DNA of 64,000 nucleotides from Piliocolobus tephrosceles. Lineage: Eukaryota > Chordata > Mammalia > Primates > Cercopithecidae. A program made the translations under genes and the position numbers. Location: the NCBI RefSeq assembly GCF_002776525.5, contig NC_045436.1, positions 98,844,955 to 98,908,954 on the forward strand, written 5' to 3'. The notes beneath the pieces were generated by a model. That model did not search any database. It was not told the origin of the DNA and worked only from the letters and a program-made list of their open reading frames with translations. This document shows, piece after piece, positions 46,300-59,299 of the stretch; position 1 is the first letter of the stretch, and each line of letters begins with the position of its first letter.

Positions 46300-47371
46300 G
46301 GACTTTGACACTAATAATCAATTCATTAATATTATTTTTACTAAACGATGCACAAGATAGTTTTAAAAAAGATATTTTAATGGGAAGGGAGACTTTTCCA
46401 CCTAGTTTATTCTTTTCCTTAAAGAAAAAAAAGAAAAATCATAGTTCTCTTAAGACCTGCCATTTGTGCTGTGATTCAAGTTCTTTTATATTGTTTAGTG
46501 TTAGATGTTTATTTTAAGCTGTGCAGTATCAAGAAATACAACTTCTGTACCATATGGTTTACAAGTTTGTTTTAGCAAGACAAAGTTTAAAAATGAAAAT
46601 TTTATCTCATTTAAGGTTACATATAGCTTTAGAAGCCAAAATCAGGATTATTTTCCCTCCTGGAACTGTTTGGAACTCTCTTACTTACTGGGGTAGAAGG
46701 GGTACATTGCTTTACCCTACAACTTTCCAAAAACATATTTGATCTTTATAAAGTGATGGATTAAACTATCCAACGAAGATATTTAGTTACTAAAATACTT
46801 AGAAGATCCTTTTTGACAGCTTTAACTATATGGTATTTCTTGTAGAACTCAAAAACAACCTTTAGAAAGCTGGGTAGTTTATATATTGCATCTGGAAGCA
46901 TTTTGAACACAGTGTGCTTGGTGTGCTAGGGCCAAAATGATTGCCATGTTAGCTTACTCTGCTCATGAGCTCTTGTTTTAAGGAAGGAAGTGTGCTGATT
47001 TATGTCATCTTTGCAGAGCTAGGTACAAATAATGATGTCACAAATAATAGTATTATTATATTGTTAGTTTTATACAGATAATTTTAGAAACTTTTGCATT
47101 ACAGTATTTGCACATAAAAGGAGCAAGGAATGGATGCAACCTGTTCTGCTACAAGTAAAAATCCTCAAAGGTTAAATTTTAAATAACTTTATGTAATATC
47201 ATAATCTTTGCAGGTTATACATTTTTTAAAATTCATAAGAATACCATAGATACCATGTACAGTATATAGAATATTTAGGCAAATAATATTCTAGCTCTTC
47301 CAAGTTAACTCATATCCTCTGTTAGGAATTGTTGAACCAAAAGCCGATGATTAGAACTGTGGTCTGTGGTT
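46300..47371. other. Intronic sequence, nothing recognised
   Basis: Repeat-poor AT-rich DNA in the inferred USP53 intron. Overlapping frames at 46505-46742 show no domain. Confidence 0.5.
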
Positions 47372-47384
47372 AGAATTGAGTTTT

Positions 47385-47688
47385 TTTTTTTTTTTTTTTT
47401 TTTTTTGAGACGGAGTCTTGCTCTGTCGCCCGAGCTGGAGTGCAGTGGCCAGATCTCAGCTCACTGCAAGCTCCGCCTCCCGGGTTTACGCCATTCTCCT
47501 GCCTCAGCCTCCGGAGTAGCTGGGACTACAGGCGCCCGCCACCTCGCCCGGCTAGTTTTTTTGTATTTTTAGTAGAGACGGGGTTTCACCGTGTTAGCCA
47601 GGATGGTCTTGATCTCCTGACCTCGTGATCCGCCCGTCTCGGCCTCCCAAAGTGCTGGGATTACAGGCTTGAGCCACCGCGCCCGGCC
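47385..47688 (-). mobile_element. AluY, Old World monkey type
   Basis: Nearly undiverged Alu on minus with the cercopithecid variants. Target duplication 'agaattgagtttt' at 47372-47384 and 47689-47701. Recent insertion. Confidence 0.97.
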
Positions 47689-48149
47689 AGAATTGAGTTT
47701 TAATATAATTGGTTTTCTTTGTGATCTTAGTATTTTTTCTTTTTCTTTTTTTATGCTATGAATTTTATTTTGTTCATTTACAAACATTATTCATAGAAGG
47801 CTTCATTAGGCCACCAAAGATGTCCATGATACAAGAAAAGGCTACAAACCATTGCATCTGGCTAAAGAATTTTGATTTTACGTGAGACTTTAGAAGAGTT
47901 GCTTCATATACTCATCTTTCTAGGTCATCGGATTTTTTTTCTGCAGAATAAACCTTATTCCAATATCTTAGCTATTTTTATGAACAACAACAAAAAAATC
48001 AATTATTTGAGGTGTCATGGTATTTTTGAATTAATTTGAAGATAATTACATTAGTCTTCAATTTTACACATATTACATAAAGGAAGTTTTAAGAAATACC
48101 CTTCCTTTGGAAGTTTTTTACTGCTGTGCTTTTCTGAGTTAGAGGTATT

Positions 48150-48215
48150 CCATAAACATTATTGACCTCCTATTGTATGCTAGGCATAGTGCTAAACACT
48201 AGAAAGTAAAAAGTT
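48150..48215 (-). repeat. MIR fragment
   Basis: 'cattattgacctcctattgt', then 'atgctaggcatagtgctaaa', complements the MIR 3' part. Confidence 0.6.
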
Positions 48216-48229
48216 AATTAGATAATGTT

Positions 48230-48539
48230 GGCTGGGCACTGTATCTCACGCCTGTAATCCCAGCACTTTGGGAGACTGAGGCAGGTGGATCACTTGAGGC
48301 CAGGAGTTTGAGACCAGCCTGGCCAACATGGTGAAACCCTATCTCTGCTAAAAAATACAAAAAATTAGCCAGGTGTGGTGGTGCACACCTGTAGTCCTAG
48401 CTACTAAGAGGCTTGAGGCAGGAGAATCACTTGAACCCGAGAGGTGGAGGTTGCAGTGATCTGAGATTGTGCCATTGTACTATAGCCTGGGTGAGCGAGT
48501 GAGACTCTGTCTAAAAAAAAAAAAAAAAAAAAAAAAAAA
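48230..48539 (+). mobile_element. Alu SINE (older)
   Basis: Full-length Alu from 'ggctgggcactgtatctcac' to a long A tail. Moderately diverged; no clear target duplication. Confidence 0.95.
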
Positions 48540-48540
48540 C

Positions 48541-49094
48541 ATTAAGTAGTTATTTTTTTTGAAAACTTGTACATTTGTTGAAAATTTCTAAATCAAATCT
48601 CTGTTGCTGACATTGTTATTTCAGTCACTTTATCTTTCTTTCTGATCCATTGACTGCTAACATTTTAACTCAGTTTTCTCTTTCTCTCCTTTCTAGTCCA
48701 GAAAAGTTTTGTAAATGAACATTTACAACAACTCTTATTGAAAATCCACTTATAATGTGAAGCATCCCCAAACATTCATTTTATAAATTAGGTTTTTCAT
48801 ATACTAGTTATTCTTAAACTAGGATAGCTCCATAACAAAAATTGCTTATCATTTACTAAGAACCGCTACTAAAATTTTAAATTTAAGAAATTGACATTTT
48901 GTTGAACAGTTTATCTGATCTCATTAATCTGAATTAAAGCAATAGTTAAGTTTAATATATCAGTTTAAGGTATTTCCTTAAAGAAAGCAAAATGGAATAT
49001 AAAATATATAATACACCTTCTGCTTTTTTCTAAATCCTTGTTGATATTGTTAAAAATCATTTTACGTGGAAGATAATGTTATTATAATTAGCCT
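48541..49094. other. Intronic sequence, nothing recognised
   Basis: AT-rich, no feature identified. Confidence 0.5.
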
Positions 49095-49260
49095 GCATTC
49101 ATTAAATGCCTATATTTTGGCCATTTATTGGGTATTTTATACATGGTTTATGATTCTTACAATAGCCTTATGAACCTTTTTATATTGATTTTGATTATAG
49201 ATGATGAAACTGATACATTTTTAATGATTGAGTAGTTGAGCAATGTGTTGTAAATTTTAT
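49095..49260 (-). repeat. MIR SINE
   Basis: Diverged MIR complement: 'tgattcttacaatagcctta', 'agatgatgaaactgatac', then 'agtagttgagcaatgtg'. Confidence 0.6.
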
Positions 49261-49789
49261 ATCAGAAGAGGAATAAAGTATCTATGGGAATTATAAGGTC
49301 ACTATCAGGGTATGGATTCCATCCTTGTCAGGAACCCATCAGGGTACTCTTTGCCCATCAGATACCTCATGCTTTGGCTTTTTCTTAACTCCTCAGCCTG
49401 CATAATAAACTGTTGCCCCTCTCATGGTTCCCCTCCCCATACTTAGGTGAGCAGATTGTTTGAGCCCTAGATTTTTCCTCCTATATGGTGCTGCCATATA
49501 GGCATGAGATAATGCTCCTCCTTTGTCAGTGTAGTACTGACACTGACCTGCCTGCCAGATGGTAGGAAATTGTCCTATACTTTAGTGCCTAGGTTGTCTT
49601 TGTTAGGAACACTGTTTTTTCCAGAGGGTTTGTTGTTTGAGATTTTACTTTATTTCCTGAGCTTCCTTTAATAAATATTTGATGAAAACCTAACCATGCA
49701 CTGTTTTGTTCTAGATGCTTGTGATTTGCTTTACATTCTAAGTGGATTTGGAGAAGAGACAATAAAGAATAAACAGTCAATTCTATAAT

Positions 49790-50460
49790 ATATTTAGAAG
49801 GAGAAAAGTGCCAAGGAGGAAAGAAAAAGTAGAGCAAGGTAAGAGGAATTGGGAAAGTGTGGTACAGATTGTGATGGTTTGCAATTTTAAGTAAGTGTAG
49901 GCCTCATTTAAGTGATTTTTTTTAGCAAAGCAATTATGAAGGGAGGGAGGGCAAAGCCATGTGGGCATCATGAGGGGAATGTGTTCCAGACAGGGGAATG
50001 ACCAGTGCAAACAATATAGAGAACAGAAGTTTGCATGGTGTGCAGGAATGAGAAGGAGACTGATGTGGCTGGAATGGGAAAGCCAAAGGTCAAGTAGTTG
50101 GATGAGGGGCTGGGCAGATAGTGACCTTATGATTTAATTTTAGAAACATCTCTGTCTACTACCTGGAATAGACTTATATGTTACTGTGTAAGGGTAGAAG
50201 CCAGGAGATAGGCAGCTATTTTTTAATCCACACAAGATGTGATGATGGCCAAGACCAGAATTGTTGAAGTGGAGGTGGTGAGAAGTGGTCAGATCCTGAA
50301 ATATGAGAGAAAAAGGAGTCAAAGATGACATCAAGGTACTTTTTCTCAGCAACTGGAAAGATAAAGTAGCCATTGACCGAGATGGGGAGGAAGGTATAGA
50401 TAAAGTAAGAATTCAGTTTGGGGCTTTGTCAAGGCAAATAAGTGTTAGGTTATTGCTGGC
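49790..50460 (-). mobile_element. L2 LINE remnant
   Basis: Complement of L2: 'agatgtgatgatggccaag' (50235), 'gtggaggtggtgagaagtgg' (50270), 'ggagtcaaagatgacatcaa' (50315) and 'gaccgagatggggaggaag' (50375). Two frames on minus are decay artefacts. Confidence 0.75.
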
Positions 50461-51339
50461 TTGACATAATTTTCTTCTGGAGATCATGTCTTAAAGTAGA
50501 CTGCCATAAGCCATTTTCTTTATGACCATGTCCTATATTCTGGATACATGTGTATGCTTGTCTTTTGCTAGTTAGTTACTAGTGGAAACTGGTGAATAGG
50601 TAAAAGCAACATGAAATAAATCACAGTTTTTTGTTAGACACAAAGAAATAGAGCAAAAAAATGGAAACACTGAAAATTACTCCAAATTTACTGTTTTTTT
50701 GTTGGCAGTATTATAGTCTTTTTGCTTATTAATTTTATTTTCTGTCTTTGTTGTATAAATTTTCTACTGTAGTCTTCTCTAATTCCTCCATTTCTAGAGT
50801 GACAATGGTTTTACACATCAAAGAATGTTTATTCTTCAATTATACCTTCCTTACTATAATCCTTTAGCTTTATAAACACAAAGTTACTTCTATAATGAAA
50901 GATATTTCTTCTTTTTTCTGACACTATCTACTTGAAGATAAAAGTTTTTTTTTGTATTACTTCAACTTGGTATAACTCTTCTGTTTGCTATCTAGTTATC
51001 TAAAATAAAATCTTAAATACTTCTACTTAAGATGAGCAGTTGTAGTATATCATCAAGAAGTCCTCAGTTTATCTTTGAGGAGCTGTTAGTGAAAAGATGT
51101 TAATATGAAGTTTTACTTTACAGTTTGATGTCTAGGCCTGTGTACTGTTAAGAATATCTTTGCATAGCAGTGATTCTCTACTAATACGGAATTATGGATA
51201 TTTCTAATTTTCTTTATGTAGTATTTCTGTGGTATTTCAGAAATCTAATGAATAAGTACTGTTTGATAATAAAAGAAAAAAATCAATACACATAAAAGAA
51301 CAAAGAGTCTTATGGCTTTACCAACCATTATATTCATTT
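50461..51339. other. Intronic sequence, nothing recognised
   Basis: AT-rich, no repeat consensus or exon signal combination identified. Confidence 0.5.
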
Positions 51340-51755
51340 CCTAGGGCTGTTGTAACAAAGTACCACAAACTGGGTGGCTTAAATGACAGAAATTTATTCT
51401 CTCACAGTTCTGGAGCTAGAAATCCAAAATCCAGTTGTCAGCAGGATTGGTTCCAACTGAGGGCTCTGAATGGAATCCTTCTTTGCCCCTTCCTAGCTTC
51501 TGACAGTGGCTGTTCATCTTTGGTGTTCCTTGACTTGCAGCTTCATCCTTCTAGCCTCTGCCTCTGTCATCATTCTCTCTCTTTCTCTTTTTATAATGAC
51601 TGCTACCAGTCACATTGGATTAGGGCCCACCCTAATGACCTCATCTTAATCTGATAACATTTGCAAATACCCTGTTTCCAAATACATTGACATTCACAGG
51701 TCTGGGAGTTAGACATGTGTTTTTGGGAGACACAATTCAACCCATAATAGGTATA
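51340..51755 (-). mobile_element. MLT1-type MaLR solo LTR
   Basis: Minus-strand ERVL-MaLR LTR: 'cctagggctgttgtaacaaa', 'ttattctctcacagttctgg', 'gattagggcccaccctaatg', 'acctcatcttaatctgataa', then 'gggagacacaattcaaccc'. No internal sequence. Confidence 0.88.
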
Positions 51756-52082
51756 ATGAATCAGGTTTAAGATGCAATTATCATTTACCCAGAGCATTCT
51801 AGTAGCCTGATAAAGTTATTGGATGTTAGAATTATTGGATGTTAGAATTTGAACAAATTCCATATAGTGTCATCCCCTTTTGGGGGAAAACACCTATTAA
51901 ATAATTTATATAGCATGGTATAGATTACTTAACTAATTATGTATTGGGCTTAAGTTTTGGAAGGAGAAAAGATAGTCTGATAGTCTTGTCTGGGGTAATG
52001 AAGGAGAGTGGCTCTGGAATCTTGCCTTTTGAGATAAAATTATTGCTGGTAAAGCAGTGACTCATAAGAAAGCAGCAGTGAC

Positions 52083-52121
52083 TTATTTTCTTTCTTTTCT
52101 TTCTCTCTCTCTCTTTCTCAT
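52083..52121. repeat. (CTTT)n/(CT)n tract
   Basis: Short pyrimidine microsatellite. Confidence 0.85.
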
Positions 52122-53470
52122 ACTTCTGATTAATTTTAAAGTTCAAATTTAAGTCTTTTATTTTTAAATATTTTATTGGAAAGTATTAATAACTGATATT
52201 AAGCAGTTAATAAAGTTAAAAATTTTGTTTTTTTCTTATTTAAGCCTTACAGAAATTTTAATAACAGTAAATGTTGTAATTATCCTTATTTTACAGGCAA
52301 ATGTGGATATATGCTTATAACTGCACAAATGAATTATGAAGGGACACATAAGACATTGGTAGTGGTTGCCTATGGGGAATATAATTGATATGGGGGAGAC
52401 TTGGTTTTCCTTATATGCTCTTCCATACTGTTTAAAAAATTATTTACGAAAATGTATACTAAAAGAGAGGGAAATTGCTGAGTTTTTCCTTGTAGCTGGA
52501 CTATTAACTCTTTTAGGAAGAAGCAGTGATCTATCAAATTGTATTGATACATTCAGTAGATCTGCTACTGAAGTACTTATTTACATTGGAGTTAAAAACA
52601 CAAATGCAGTTTGACAAATATAAATTCTTAGAAAAAGTAAGTTCTACTCTTTTATTTGGGGATATATTATTTTACTTATTTCATATTTGCAGTGTTGTAG
52701 AGTAATGCAGTTGCTTTTAACAAGCCATAAGTGAACTTCTGAGAATTTCATTCAGTGTAAACAGTTTAGGAGAATATAAGATGCTTTGAAGTGATTCTGC
52801 CATTTTTCTCATGTTTTTCTTTAAGAATTTCTTAAGCATTATGAAATATATTTATGTATTTAAACTTTTAGAAATTTTTGCTATTAAGGAAAAAATTATT
52901 CATGACAATTGTTAAAGACGGTAAGGAAGACACTTGTTACAGATAGATATAGGGAACACTGCAGTGGAGTCTTGCAGTTGGGGAGAGAGATTGGGCTCTA
53001 CTCTGTATACTACAAGTAAAAACGGGAATTTATAGACAATGATGTGGGTGTGGTTGGTGGATGGAAAATTACTAGGGGGCAACATTAGGAATAAGACGAT
53101 TCTGGCCAAACTGACCTAACAGGATTCTTGTTGAAGGCAGGCCAGGGTGATCAGACATCACCTGGAGGATGGTGAAGGATGAGGAACCTAACCAGGTATG
53201 AGGGTGATCAGATAAGGAGAATGGCTGGCTTGACTTAGTAGGACTTTTGCTAAAATTGGACAACATAGAGACAAAGAAGTCTCTATGTTGAGGAAAAGAA
53301 GTTGAGGAATAGATGAAAAAGAACATGGAATAGCTTGAGTAGAGTTTGATCAAGGAGGGAATCTTTGTCAATATTTTCTGACACCTGTATCTGAAAATAT
53401 CAAATAGTTACTTGTATTAGTCCCATTCAGAAAATCAAAACTGTCGTATTACATTAGAATTAGTATTAGT
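52122..53470. other. Intronic sequence, possible unassigned LTR-like block
   Basis: Mostly AT-rich unassigned DNA. 52910-53300 ('gtggagtcttgcagttgggg', 'ccaaactgacctaacaggat') reads like a dispersed LTR-type repeat, but I cannot name the family or its ends. Confidence 0.35.
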
Positions 53471-53645
53471 GGCAGGGGCGCAGTGGCTCATACCTGTAAT
53501 ATCAGCACTTTGAGAGACTAAGGCAGGAGGATCGCTTGGGCCCAGGAGGTCAAGGTTGCAGTGAGTCATGATCAGGCCACTACACTCTAGCCTGGGTGAC
53601 AGAGTGAGACTCCAACTCAAACAAAAACAAAAAACAAAACAAAAA
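53471..53645 (+). mobile_element. Alu with large internal deletion
   Basis: The Alu start ('ggcaggggcgcagtggctc') runs into right-arm sequence ('aggaggatcgcttgggccc') and an (AAAAAC)n-type tail. About half the dimer is missing; old. Confidence 0.85.
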
Positions 53646-54289
53646 TATTAGTAGACCTTAAGGAGCCACCAGGGGAAGATAAATTATCTGGTGTTGGAAG
53701 TTGCCACTGTCCCTAGGCTTAAAGTCCAAAGACAGGAGCCCAAGAGCTGGAGCCACCAAGCCTGACCTAGAACCTTAGAGGCCTTTCTATAAACGGGGAA
53801 CTTGAGCCTTCGAGGAGAATATGCCAGAGATAGCACCAGAGCAGAGAGAGAAGGGGAGAAATACCTTGGCTTCTCTCCTCTGTCTTTGATTTTCTGGCAG
53901 TGCCTCTCATTGGCTGAAATGCGCCAGAAATGGATTCACAGGGATCCTGGGAAATGTTTGCAGAGATCAGCTCTGTATGGTTGTCCCATACAGAGCAGAG
54001 CAAAGGAGAGAGGTGGATGATTTTGAAACCAAACATGGACATAAACTGCATCGCACTGAAAACTTACCACAATATACAATAGCACCTTGCACTTCTCTTC
54101 TAGTGCCACACTAAAGAAGCAAACACTTTTAAGTCTTTCAACTGATTGTTCTATAGTTTTATTTATATTTCTGAATATGAATTCTGTATTGCTATTTGGT
54201 GATTTTTCAAGCTTAAATTAACATTAATTTTCTATGATGATGGATATCAATTTAGTTCTTTTGTTTTCTTCCTTATTGTTGCAATAGAA
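53646..54289. other. Intronic sequence, nothing firm
   Basis: 53750-54060 is moderately GC-rich and may be an unassigned repeat ('gcctctcattggctgaaatg'). Frames on both strands overlap there without domains. Confidence 0.4.
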
Positions 54290-54990
54290 TTGTATCTTTT
54301 TTAAATTTTAAATTTTGTGGATATGTAATAGTTGCACATCTTTATGGGGTACATGTGATATTTTGATATAAGCCTACAATGTATAATGATCAAATCAGGG
54401 TTGATGGGATGTCCATCGCCTTAAACGTTTGTTTTTTTGAGTTAGTAGCATTCAAATACTACCCTTGTAGTTATTTTGAAATATACAATAAATTACTGTT
54501 AACTTTAGTCACCATATTGTGCTACTGAACACGAGAACTTATTTCTTCTAATTGTATTTTTGCACATTGATCAACCTCTCTTTATCCCTCCTCTCCACTT
54601 CCTTTCCCAGCCTCTAGTAATCGTTATTCTACTCTTTATCTCCATGAGATTGTTTATTTATTTTTTAGCTCCCACATATGAGTGAGTACATGGGATATTT
54701 GTCTTCCTGTGCCTGTCTTACTTCACTGAATATCCTTCAGTTCCATCCATATTGTTGCAATTGACCAGATTTCATTCTTTTTTATGGCTGAATAATATCC
54801 CCTTATGTATACATACCATATTTTCTTTATCCATTCATCCATTGGTGGACACTTAGGACACTTAGGGTGATTCCATATCTTGGCTATTGTGAATAATGCC
54901 ACAATAAACATGGGAGTACAGACATCTCTTTGATATACTGATTTTCTTTCTTTTGGATATATACCACTAGGGATTGCTGGATTTTACATT
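54290..54990 (-). mobile_element. L1M 3' end
   Basis: Complement of an old L1: 3'UTR 'ggatatgtaatagttgcaca', then the ORF2 end 'cttttttatggctgaataat', 'tctttatccattcatccatt', 'ttggctattgtgaataatgc'. A 10-base duplication ('ggacacttag') is seen at 54848-54867. Confidence 0.88.
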
Positions 54991-56136
54991 GCTTCTTTTT
55001 CTCCTGGAACGCATGTAATAAAAAAAAAAATATATTCCCACTATTTTTTATAATTATTTTTATGATTTAAATCATTTCAATCACTTTATTACACTTGTTT
55101 ATAATAAAATAAAAGATGTATATTTTTCCCTTGTGGATTATGTTATACATACAATTACTTTGGGAACCAGTAAATCTGAACTTTCACTGTCTCCATTTTC
55201 AGTATCTATATGCACATAATAAATTTTAAGAAATGACTAAAACCTAAGAAGTTAAAAGTTTATTAAAAATGTATCTTTTAGTGAGATAAGTTGAGCATGA
55301 GTTAAGGTGCCCAATTAAAGGAAGCTTAAATTACACCAATATTTTGAGTTGCTCCTTTGGCACCTGGAGATTTTTGTAGTAAACCTAGAAAATAGAATGC
55401 AGTAAGATGTAGGACAGGTGAAGGGTATGTGTCATTATTTTGTAAAGTAGGAGGAAGGCAATTGTGAAAGCAGAACTGGGAAAGAACTACAGACTAATTG
55501 TTAGCCAGATCAATTCTAGGAAAGTGTGAATTTGGAAGTGGCAGGTCTGTAAATTGATTCCTTTAAATCTAACCATACCTTTAATCCCTGGGAAAATCAT
55601 TATGTTTTCTTGGATTTGCATATCCCAATTTGAAGATTGCTGCCTTTAAATATAAGAGAACCAAGATTTTAGGGTTGGTGAAAAGTCAAAAAAGGAGAAG
55701 GTGACTTGCTAGAGGACAAGTTAGAAATCCCAACTAATTAAGAGTTTCCTTTCTGGTACTTCTGTGTTCATGATCCTCCTGATGTGCTTCTAGAATCTTT
55801 ACCTTCCACAATATTTTTCTTAGTGCTACTAGGGTCACCTTAAAACAGGTCTGATCATCATAGGTGCTTTGGTTAGAGGTAAAAGTGTTAAATTGGCCCT
55901 TAAGGTATTTAATGCCGAATTTTAGCTCTACTACTTACAGTCTCTAAAACCTGGAGTCCATTAAACTTCTCCTGACCTGATATTTCTTACAGTGTCAAAA
56001 GAAGGAAAAAAGTTAGTTTAGTTTAGTGGCTTTCATACTTTTTTGACCATGACTCAAAGTAAGGAAGATGATTTGCATCACAGTCTAAGTACCTATATCC
56101 ATATAGTATTTTATTGGAGACTTGAGTTTCTTTTTA
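54991..56136. other. Intronic sequence, nothing recognised
   Basis: AT-rich DNA with no named repeat or exon. Confidence 0.5.
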
Positions 56137-56441
56137 AATATTTTTATTTTATTTTGTTTTTTGAGATGGAGTCTTGCTGTGTTGCACAAGCTGGAGTGCA
56201 GTGGTGTTATCCCGGCTCACTGCAAGCATCACCTTCTGAGTTCAAGCAATTCTCCTACCTCAGCCTCCTGAGTAGCTGGGATTACAGATGTGTGCTACCA
56301 CACCTGGCTAATTTTTGTATTTTTAGTAGACACAGGGTTTCACCATTTTGGCCAGGCTGGTCTTGAACTCCTGACCTCGTGATCCGCCCACCTTGACCTC
56401 CCAAAGTGTTGGGATTATAGGCATGAGCCACCACACCTGGC
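56137..56441 (-). mobile_element. Alu SINE (older)
   Basis: Dimeric Alu on minus with a degraded tail ('ttttattttattttgttttt'). Flanks 'tgagtttctttt' and 'tgaatttcttta' resemble a diverged target duplication. Confidence 0.94.
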
Positions 56442-56949
56442 CTGAATTTCTTTAAACAGAACCGATGTGTAAATGCTACATGAAGCCCAAAGCAGCCTTG
56501 TTTTATTTTATTACACAGTGTTAACAATGAACTGTTAGAGTGCAAATTACTATATACTAGCCAAAAGAATATCATGACTGTCACATTTTAAACTTGTGTT
56601 TCTTAGTATGTATGAGGTTTAGAATTATTTAACAATGCAACCCAGTGCATTTAAATATTGTGGAGGTAGGGAGGGAGGTTAGTTATAAATATCTTTATAG
56701 ATCTGGTTTAAAGCTATGGTCGGGGAGGCTGAGGTGACTAGAATTTGTGGAGCAGAATGCTAGAAGGGAAAGAATTTCACAGAGAGAAAACCCTGGCAGT
56801 CTGCATAAGAGTGCCCTTGAATCTCTGGCTGGGAACTGGGTACAGGGAGAAACTCCAGGAGGCTGGAGAAAGGAGTACTTGAAAGTTGAACAAGGGAAAT
56901 TTGAAACTATGTTGAACAGAATAAAATTGAACACAATATAGCAGACTGG
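56442..56949. other. Intronic sequence, nothing recognised
   Basis: No feature identified; opposed frames at 56695-56941 are chance. Confidence 0.45.
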
Positions 56950-57607
56950 GATTTAAACTAAGGCGGTGTGGAGGGAAATTTATAACATGAAATGCTTATA
57001 TTAGAAAAGAAGAAAGCTCTAAGCTTTTATCAGAAAAATGGAAAAAGAAGAGCAAATTAAGCCCAAAGTAAGCAGAGAAAAAAAAAATAATAGAGTTCTG
57101 GAAACCAATGAAATAGAAAACAGGAAAGCAATAGAAAAAAAAAAATCAGTGAAATGAAAAGCTGATTCTTTGAAAGTATCAATAAAATTGATCCCTAGAC
57201 AAGACTGATCAATAAAAGAGAAGACACAAATTAACGGTATCAGGAGTGAAAGAATGGACATCATTGCAAACCTTACCAACATTAAGGGGATAATACAGGG
57301 TATTGTGAATTTTTTGGCCAATAAATTTGACAACTAGGTGAAATGGGAAAAGTCCTTTAAAGACACAAACTATGAAAGCTCACTCAAGAAGAAGTAAAAA
57401 CCTAAGTAGCACTTTCTATCAAAGGGATTAAATTTGTGATTTAAAGTATTCCCATAAAGAAAATTCTAGGCCCACATAGTGCTACTGATGAATTCCACCA
57501 GTCTTTTAAGAAGAAATAATAGCAGGTCTTCATAAACTCTTCCAGAAAATTAAAGAGGAGAAAACCCATCCCAGTTCACTTTATGAGATGATTATAACTC
57601 TAATAAC

Positions 57608-57842
57608 GTCCGGGTGCTGTGGCTCACACCTGTAATCCCAGCACTCTGGGAGGCCGAGGTGGGTGGATCACGAGGTCAGGAGATCGAGACCATCCTGGCT
57701 AACATGGTGAAACCCCGTCTCTATTAAAAATACAAAAAATGAGCCGGGCGTGGTGGTGGGTGCCTGTAGTCTCAGCTACTTGGGAGGTTGAGGCAGGAGA
57801 ATGGCGTGAACCTGGGAGGCGGAGCTTGCAGTGACCTGAGAT
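57608..57842 (+). mobile_element. 3'-truncated Alu at a deletion junction
   Basis: Alu from 'gtccgggtgctgtggctcac' to 'gcagtgacctgag', where it stops without right-arm end or tail and old L1 sequence begins. Loss of the Alu tail together with the adjoining L1 segment indicates one deletion across the boundary. Confidence 0.93.
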
Positions 57843-57863
57843 TGACTTAAAACTCAATAATAA

Positions 57864-58703
57864 TGAAACAGGAAAGGTTCCCTTGTTCCCCCTTGTAGGG
57901 TGTGCGATGGTGTGACTCGCTTCTTCAGTGTCCCCCTGCTCAGACCTCTAAGGGAACATACAGATGGTCAGGCTTTGGGGCTCTGATCCCGTGGCAGTGT
58001 CTAGGGGTGAATGTTTACAGCTCCTGAAGCCCCAGTGAGCATGTGTTACATGGGTGGCTCTTTTAGTCTGCCTATAGGCACTTGTGTTAACCAGCTCAAT
58101 TAGACCCTCTACCTTGTCACAAGGACAGAGGGCTTTTTGTATCCCAGGTTTCTTGCCTTGGTGTAGGGGAAGAATCGGATCACACGTGGTCTTGGAGAAT
58201 GAGTGTAAAGTTTTATTGAGTCAAAGTAGCTCTCAGCCGGTGGGGGAGCCAGAAAGGAGATGGTTTTCACCTAGAGTTGGGCTACTAGTTGGCCCCGGCC
58301 GAACTCCGCCTCTTCCTGGTGATCGATGGCCTGGTGGTGTGCGGGTGCCTTTTGGTGTGCTTTTGTGCTGGCATGCTTCTTTTGACGACCAGCCCCTCGC
58401 ATCTTCTTCCGCCGATGTGCTCCTCTTGACACCTGGCTGCCTGTGTGTGTGCTCGCTAGGGTTTCGGGTTTTTATAGGCCCAGGATGGGGGCGTGGTGGG
58501 CCAGGGTGGTCTTGGGAAATGCAACATTTGGGCACAAAGGCAGGAGTGCCTGTCCTCACCCAGGTCCATGGAGGTGGAGCCCTAGCCAGTGATCACAGCC
58601 TCCTCTACCCAGCACTTCCCTTGCCTGCTTCCATATCATTTAAAGGAACCATGCTCTTCCCTTCCCAGTACTCCTGTGTCAATAACACATACAACCCAAT
58701 ACA
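57864..58703 (-). mobile_element. ERV1-like solo LTR
   Basis: An 840-bp block with TG...CA ends, flanked by the 4-bp duplication 'ataa' (57860-57863, 58704-58707). Removing it rejoins the L1 host (...aactcaataataa + tgagtagaagatttg...). A minus-strand AATAAA lies at 58217-58212, as expected for the R region, and 58230-58500 is GC-rich with several CpGs. The family is not named with certainty. No gag, pol or env is present. The long plus frame at 58084-58707 is not a gene. Confidence 0.82.
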
Positions 58704-59299
58704 ATAATGAGTAGAAGATTTGAATATGTATTTCTCTGAAGATATATGAATGGCATATATCTTCATAAAGCTACTCCATATCATTAGTCATTACAGAAAT
58801 GCACATTGTAACTGTAATGTGATACTGCTAAACACACCCAGTAGAATAGTTTAACTTAAAAAGACTTACAGTAACAATTGTTGAAGATGTGGAGTAGTTA
58901 TAACTCTCCTATATAAGGGGGGAATTAAAAATTGTATAGTGTTCAAAAACTTAGGAAAGCACTTTGGCAATTTTCTATAAAGTTAAGCATACATTTACAG
59001 TACAACCTAGCAGTCCCACTGCTAGGTATTTACAAGAGAAATGTGTCCACAGAAAGACTTGTACTTGAATGTATATAGGTACTTAATTCATAATAACCCC
59101 AAAATGGAAACAATTCTAATTAATTTACCTACTAGTAAAGAGATAAGCAAAAGAATATTACTCCGAAATAAAAAGGAATGTACAACTACTAATTTGTACA
59201 GCAATACAGATGAAACTCAAAAGTATGAGTTCATTTATGAGAAATTCTAGAAAAGTTGAAACTAGGACAGAAAGTGGATCAGTGTTTCCTTGCGGGTTG

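Noticed and set aside
58084..58707. 207-codon open frame, plus strand
   Set aside because: Lies within, and antisense to, the solo LTR and ends at its boundary. No retroviral or cellular domain.
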